DNA of 8,203 bases from DASXMT01 sp035552655. Its GTDB lineage: Bacteria; Actinomycetota; Acidimicrobiia; Acidimicrobiales; RAAP-2. A model generated the notes under the pieces. That model ran no database searches, had not been told where the DNA came from, and worked only from the letters and a program-made list of their open reading frames with translations. Within the stretch, counting starts at the first letter, position 1. The number at the start of each line of letters is the position of its first letter. The DNA is taken from positions 1 to 8,203 of the forward strand of contig DASZLD010000215.1 of NCBI GenBank assembly GCA_035552655.1. Reading direction: 5' to 3'. This document shows positions 6,205 to 8,203 of the stretch, piece by piece. The translations under genes were made by a program, and so were the position numbers.

Positions 6205-8203
6205 CTACGGATCTCCCATCGGCCCAGAGGGCGCTTCGAACGTCGACACCCGGGCCCGGGCCAGGACGATCTCCGGTTCGGGCAACGACAGGCGGAGCTC
6301 GTCGAGCAGGCGGGCCACGCCGTCATCGGGGTGGACCAGTCCCACGCCCCGTCGGGCATACTCCCGATCCAGCTGGGGGGTGACCATGCCGCTCCCCGCC
6401 CACGGTCCCCAGTCGACGGCCACCACCGGACCGAACTGCTGGGCGTCCAGCGACCAGGCCAGCGTGGCCAAGGCGTCGTTGGCCGCGGCGTAGTCGACCT
6501 GTCCCTTGTTGCCAAAGGCGCCCGAGACGCTGGTGAACAGAACGAGGAACGGGTGGGGATCCCGAACGGAGCTGACCAAGGTGTGGGCCGCCCCCACCTT
6601 CGTATCGAAGACCCGACGGAAGGACTCGGGCGTCTTGTCGGCCAACAGTCGGTCCTCGATGACACCGGCGCCGTGGACGATGCCATCCAGCCGACCGTGG
6701 CGGTCATACACCGAGTCGACCACCCCACCCAGCGCGTCCGCGTCGCGCACGTCGACGGCGTGGTACGAGACCTTCACCCCGGCGTTGTCGAGGGCGGTCA
6801 GGTTGGCCCTGATCTCGCGAGCGGCCAACAGGCGCGCCACCGACGACTCGACGGCCGCCGGTTCCCGTTCGCCCCGAGCGATGAGGACCCGTCGGAGGTC
6901 GGTGGCATCGGCGGCGGCGGCGAACTCTGGGTCCTCGGGGTCACCGGGCAACGGCGAGCGCCCCACGAGCTCGAGCGAGCAGCCGTAGGTCGAAGCCAGC
7001 CCGACGGCCAGGCGCGCCGTGATCCCCCGGGCCCCCCCGGTCAGCAGGACGACCGAGTCGGGGCCCAGGTCGGTTCCCGGCCCATGCCCACGGCCAGCGG
7101 GTGGTGAGGAGTGACTGTCGTGGCCGGCGTCGCGGGCGCGGCTCTGGCCGTCGCGGCTCTGGCCGTCGCGGCTCTGGCCGTCGCTACTCTGGCCGTCGCG
7201 GTCGGGGTCGAGTGCCTCCTCGGCGGCGACCACCGTGCACCGCACGCCCTGGCGGTAGCCGACGGCCACCGGTCCTCCTGAGGCCAGGATCTCGGCCACG
7301 ATGTGACCGGCGAGCACCACGGGATCGTCGGCGGGGTCGAGGTCGACCGCTCGTACGTGCGCATCGGGCCGTTCGCGGGCCAGCGCTCGCCACAACCCGG
7401 CCACCCCCGCACCGTTGTACGGGCTCACCTGGCCCTCGGCTCCCCCCGCTCGGCCTTCTGCCCGCCTCGCTCCGTTGGAACCATCCGGACGGGTTTCGGC
7501 CGCGGAACGAACGGACCCTCGGTCGTCCCCCGTGCCCCGGCCATGGGTGCCCCCGAGACCGGTGACGGCCACCAAGGTGCCGGCGCCGGCAACCGCGGCG
7601 GGGTGTACCTGTTCGAAGACGTCGGCCGCGGTCTGGGACCCCGGAAAGAGCAGACCCATGTGGACGACGCCGCCCGAGTTGCCCGGGATGGCATGAGACT
7701 CGACGACGCGGGCGGCTACACCATGGGACCCGAGCAGGGACACCACCAACGGTGCTATCCCGCGACCGTCGTCGACCACGGTGAGGCCATGACCGTTGGC
7801 CACATGGGCGTCACGCTGGCTCACGGCAGGCGGGGCGGCGACGGTACGAAAGACAGCTCGCACCGTCGAGTGAGGGACATCGGACGGCGGGGACGACGAT
7901 GCGGCGGCCTCGGGACTTAGCGAGTCGGTATTGGCGTCCCCAGGGCCGTCGAGGTCAGGGTCGGTTCTGCCCGCATCGGCCTGAGGGCCAGGCTCTGCCT
8001 CATCGGCAGCCGAGGGCGTCCCCTCGATCCCCAGATGGGAACGGACCCAGGCCACGATGGCACTGAGCGACTTCTGGGCGACGAGCTCTTCCACGATGGA
8101 CTCATCGAGCGCCTGGCCCGGGCCGCCGGCGCCAGGAAGGCCGGCTCGTTCGGTCAGCTCGCCCAGGATCTCCAGCCGCTTGATCGAATCGATGCTGAGG
8201 TCG
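6205..8203 (-). CDS. C-terminal part of a Pfa-type synthase subunit (ACP-KR), 5'-truncated
   Basis: The frame is open to the right edge (665 residues visible) and ends at TAG 6207-6205. It begins within an ACP: the first residues read DLSIDSIKRLEIL, the PfaA-type phosphopantetheine signature, with the attachment Ser at visible residue 6. An acidic, Pro/Ala-rich linker follows, then a two-part ketoreductase: a structural half (visible about 136-325) and a catalytic half with TGGARGIT for NADPH (388-395), HGAG (510-513) and catalytic Lys535, Ser558 and Tyr571 in the YAAAN motif. GRSPLP and the AAREIRA helix are typical of the Pfa/HglE KR family. The KR should reduce beta-ketoacyl-ACP with NADPH. 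The GTG at 8094 is not a real start, because the ACP continues upstream of it. By family rule the missing part would be KS-AT and perhaps more ACPs. The next gene follows after 3 nt in the same frame. Confidence 0.95.
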   Translation of the reverse strand, partial: DLSIDSIKRLEILGELTERAGLPGAGGPGQALDESIVEELVAQKSLSAIVAWVRSHLGIEGTPSAADEAEPGPQADAGRTDPDLDGPGDANTDSLSPEAAASSSPPSDVPHSTVRAVFRTVAAPPAVSQRDAHVANGHGLTVVDDGRGIAPLVVSLLGSHGVAARVVESHAIPGNSGGVVHMGLLFPGSQTAADVFEQVHPAAVAGAGTLVAVTGLGGTHGRGTGDDRGSVRSAAETRPDGSNGARRAEGRAGGAEGQVSPYNGAGVAGLWRALARERPDAHVRAVDLDPADDPVVLAGHIVAEILASGGPVAVGYRQGVRCTVVAAEEALDPDRDGQSSDGQSRDGQSRDGQSRARDAGHDSHSSPPAGRGHGPGTDLGPDSVVLLTGGARGITARLAVGLASTYGCSLELVGRSPLPGDPEDPEFAAAADATDLRRVLIARGEREPAAVESSVARLLAAREIRANLTALDNAGVKVSYHAVDVRDADALGGVVDSVYDRHGRLDGIVHGAGVIEDRLLADKTPESFRRVFDTKVGAAHTLVSSVRDPHPFLVLFTSVSGAFGNKGQVDYAAANDALATLAWSLDAQQFGPVVAVDWGPWAGSGMVTPQLDREYARRGVGLVHPDDGVARLLDELRLSLPEPEIVLARARVSTFEAPSGPMGDP
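6235..7797 (-). other. Ketoreductase didomain with low-complexity insertions
   Basis: Visible residues about 136-656. The structural half is interrupted by a Gly/Arg/Ala/Asp-rich insertion (about 219-258), and the join to the catalytic half carries the 15-bp tandem repeat plus a Gly/Pro/His-rich stretch (about 333-381). The catalytic half is compact and has all KR motifs, so activity is expected. Confidence 0.85.
7141..7200 (-). repeat. 15-bp tandem repeat, four copies
   Basis: Units at 7141-7155, 7156-7170, 7171-7185 and 7186-7200. The first two are identical and the last two each differ at one base. They encode repeated RDGQS/SDGQS pentapeptides in the hinge between the structural and catalytic halves of the KR. 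The array is in frame and should be prone to gain or loss of units. Confidence 0.95.
8029..8203 (-). other. Partial ACP domain
   Basis: Only the part from just before the phosphopantetheine Ser (visible residue 6, IDSIKR) through the last helix, ending near visible residue 58, is in the window. It is the last ACP before the KR. Whether tandem ACPs precede it cannot be seen. Ser-Ile-Lys-Arg after the Asp is characteristic of PUFA-synthase ACPs and unlike the discrete ACP of this operon. Confidence 0.9.

Noticed and set aside
4282..7107. 941-codon open frame on the plus strand
   Set aside because: It lies opposite the KS-AT and KR coding regions, its translation is Gly/Arg/His-rich with no recognisable domain, and long antisense frames are expected in such G+C-rich genes.
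7141..7200. Possible CRISPR-like array
   Set aside because: The units are 15 bp, directly abutting, without spacers and in frame within a coding region.
8092..8094. GTG 8094 as the start of the KR gene
   Set aside because: The same frame stays open to the window edge and encodes the ACP signature IDSIKR upstream, so this is an internal Val codon.
1126..8203. Enediyne synthase (PksE) identity
   Set aside because: The domain set is related, but the KR and ACP are on a separate chain, there are two carrier types, and no neighbouring enediyne cassette genes are visible. A Pfa-like secondary lipid system fits better, though phylogeny is needed.

Overview
The window is one densely packed, minus-strand stretch of a polyketide or secondary-lipid synthase locus. 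The DNA is very G+C-rich, codons end mostly in G or C, one start codon is GTG, and neighbouring genes overlap or nearly touch. The KR, ACP and PPTase sequences look like those of actinobacterial PUFA-synthase-like (Pfa-like) systems. A high-GC actinobacterium is the most likely source, but the class cannot be fixed from this sequence and a myxobacterial-type host is not excluded.

Layout in the direction of transcription (right to left): (1) 8203-6205 is the 3' end of a Pfa-type synthase subunit. The window opens inside an acyl carrier protein (ACP) domain with the IDSIKR signature, followed by a two-part ketoreductase (KR). Its upstream KS, AT and any further ACPs lie beyond the right edge. 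(2) 6201-1126 is a 1691-residue synthase with the order KS - AT - long Pro/Thr-rich linker - double-hotdog dehydratase (DH) - Sfp-type phosphopantetheinyl transferase (PPTase), with no ACP of its own. (3) 1136-819 is a discrete 105-residue ACP. (4) 831 to the left edge is an alpha/beta hydrolase, cut a few residues past its catalytic His. Genes 2/3 overlap by 11 nt and 3/4 by 13 nt. Genes 1/2 are separated by only 3 nt and share a reading frame, so one TAG codon is all that splits a KR module from the next KS module.

The genes form an iterative synthase: condensation (KS), loading (AT), beta-keto reduction (KR on subunit 1), dehydration (DH on subunit 2), ACP activation by a built-in PPTase, a discrete ACP for loading, transfer or off-loading, and a hydrolase that may release or edit the product. 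No enoyl reductase is visible here, so either the product keeps double bonds or a PfaD-like reductase lies outside the window. The product is unknown.

All four genes carry Gly/Ser/Ala/Pro-rich insertions, several of them DNA-level tandem repeats (36 bp x2, 27 bp x3, 15 bp x4, 12 bp x2). No tRNA, rRNA, CRISPR, mobile element, promoter or terminator was found. Apart from 3 nt, every base is coding.
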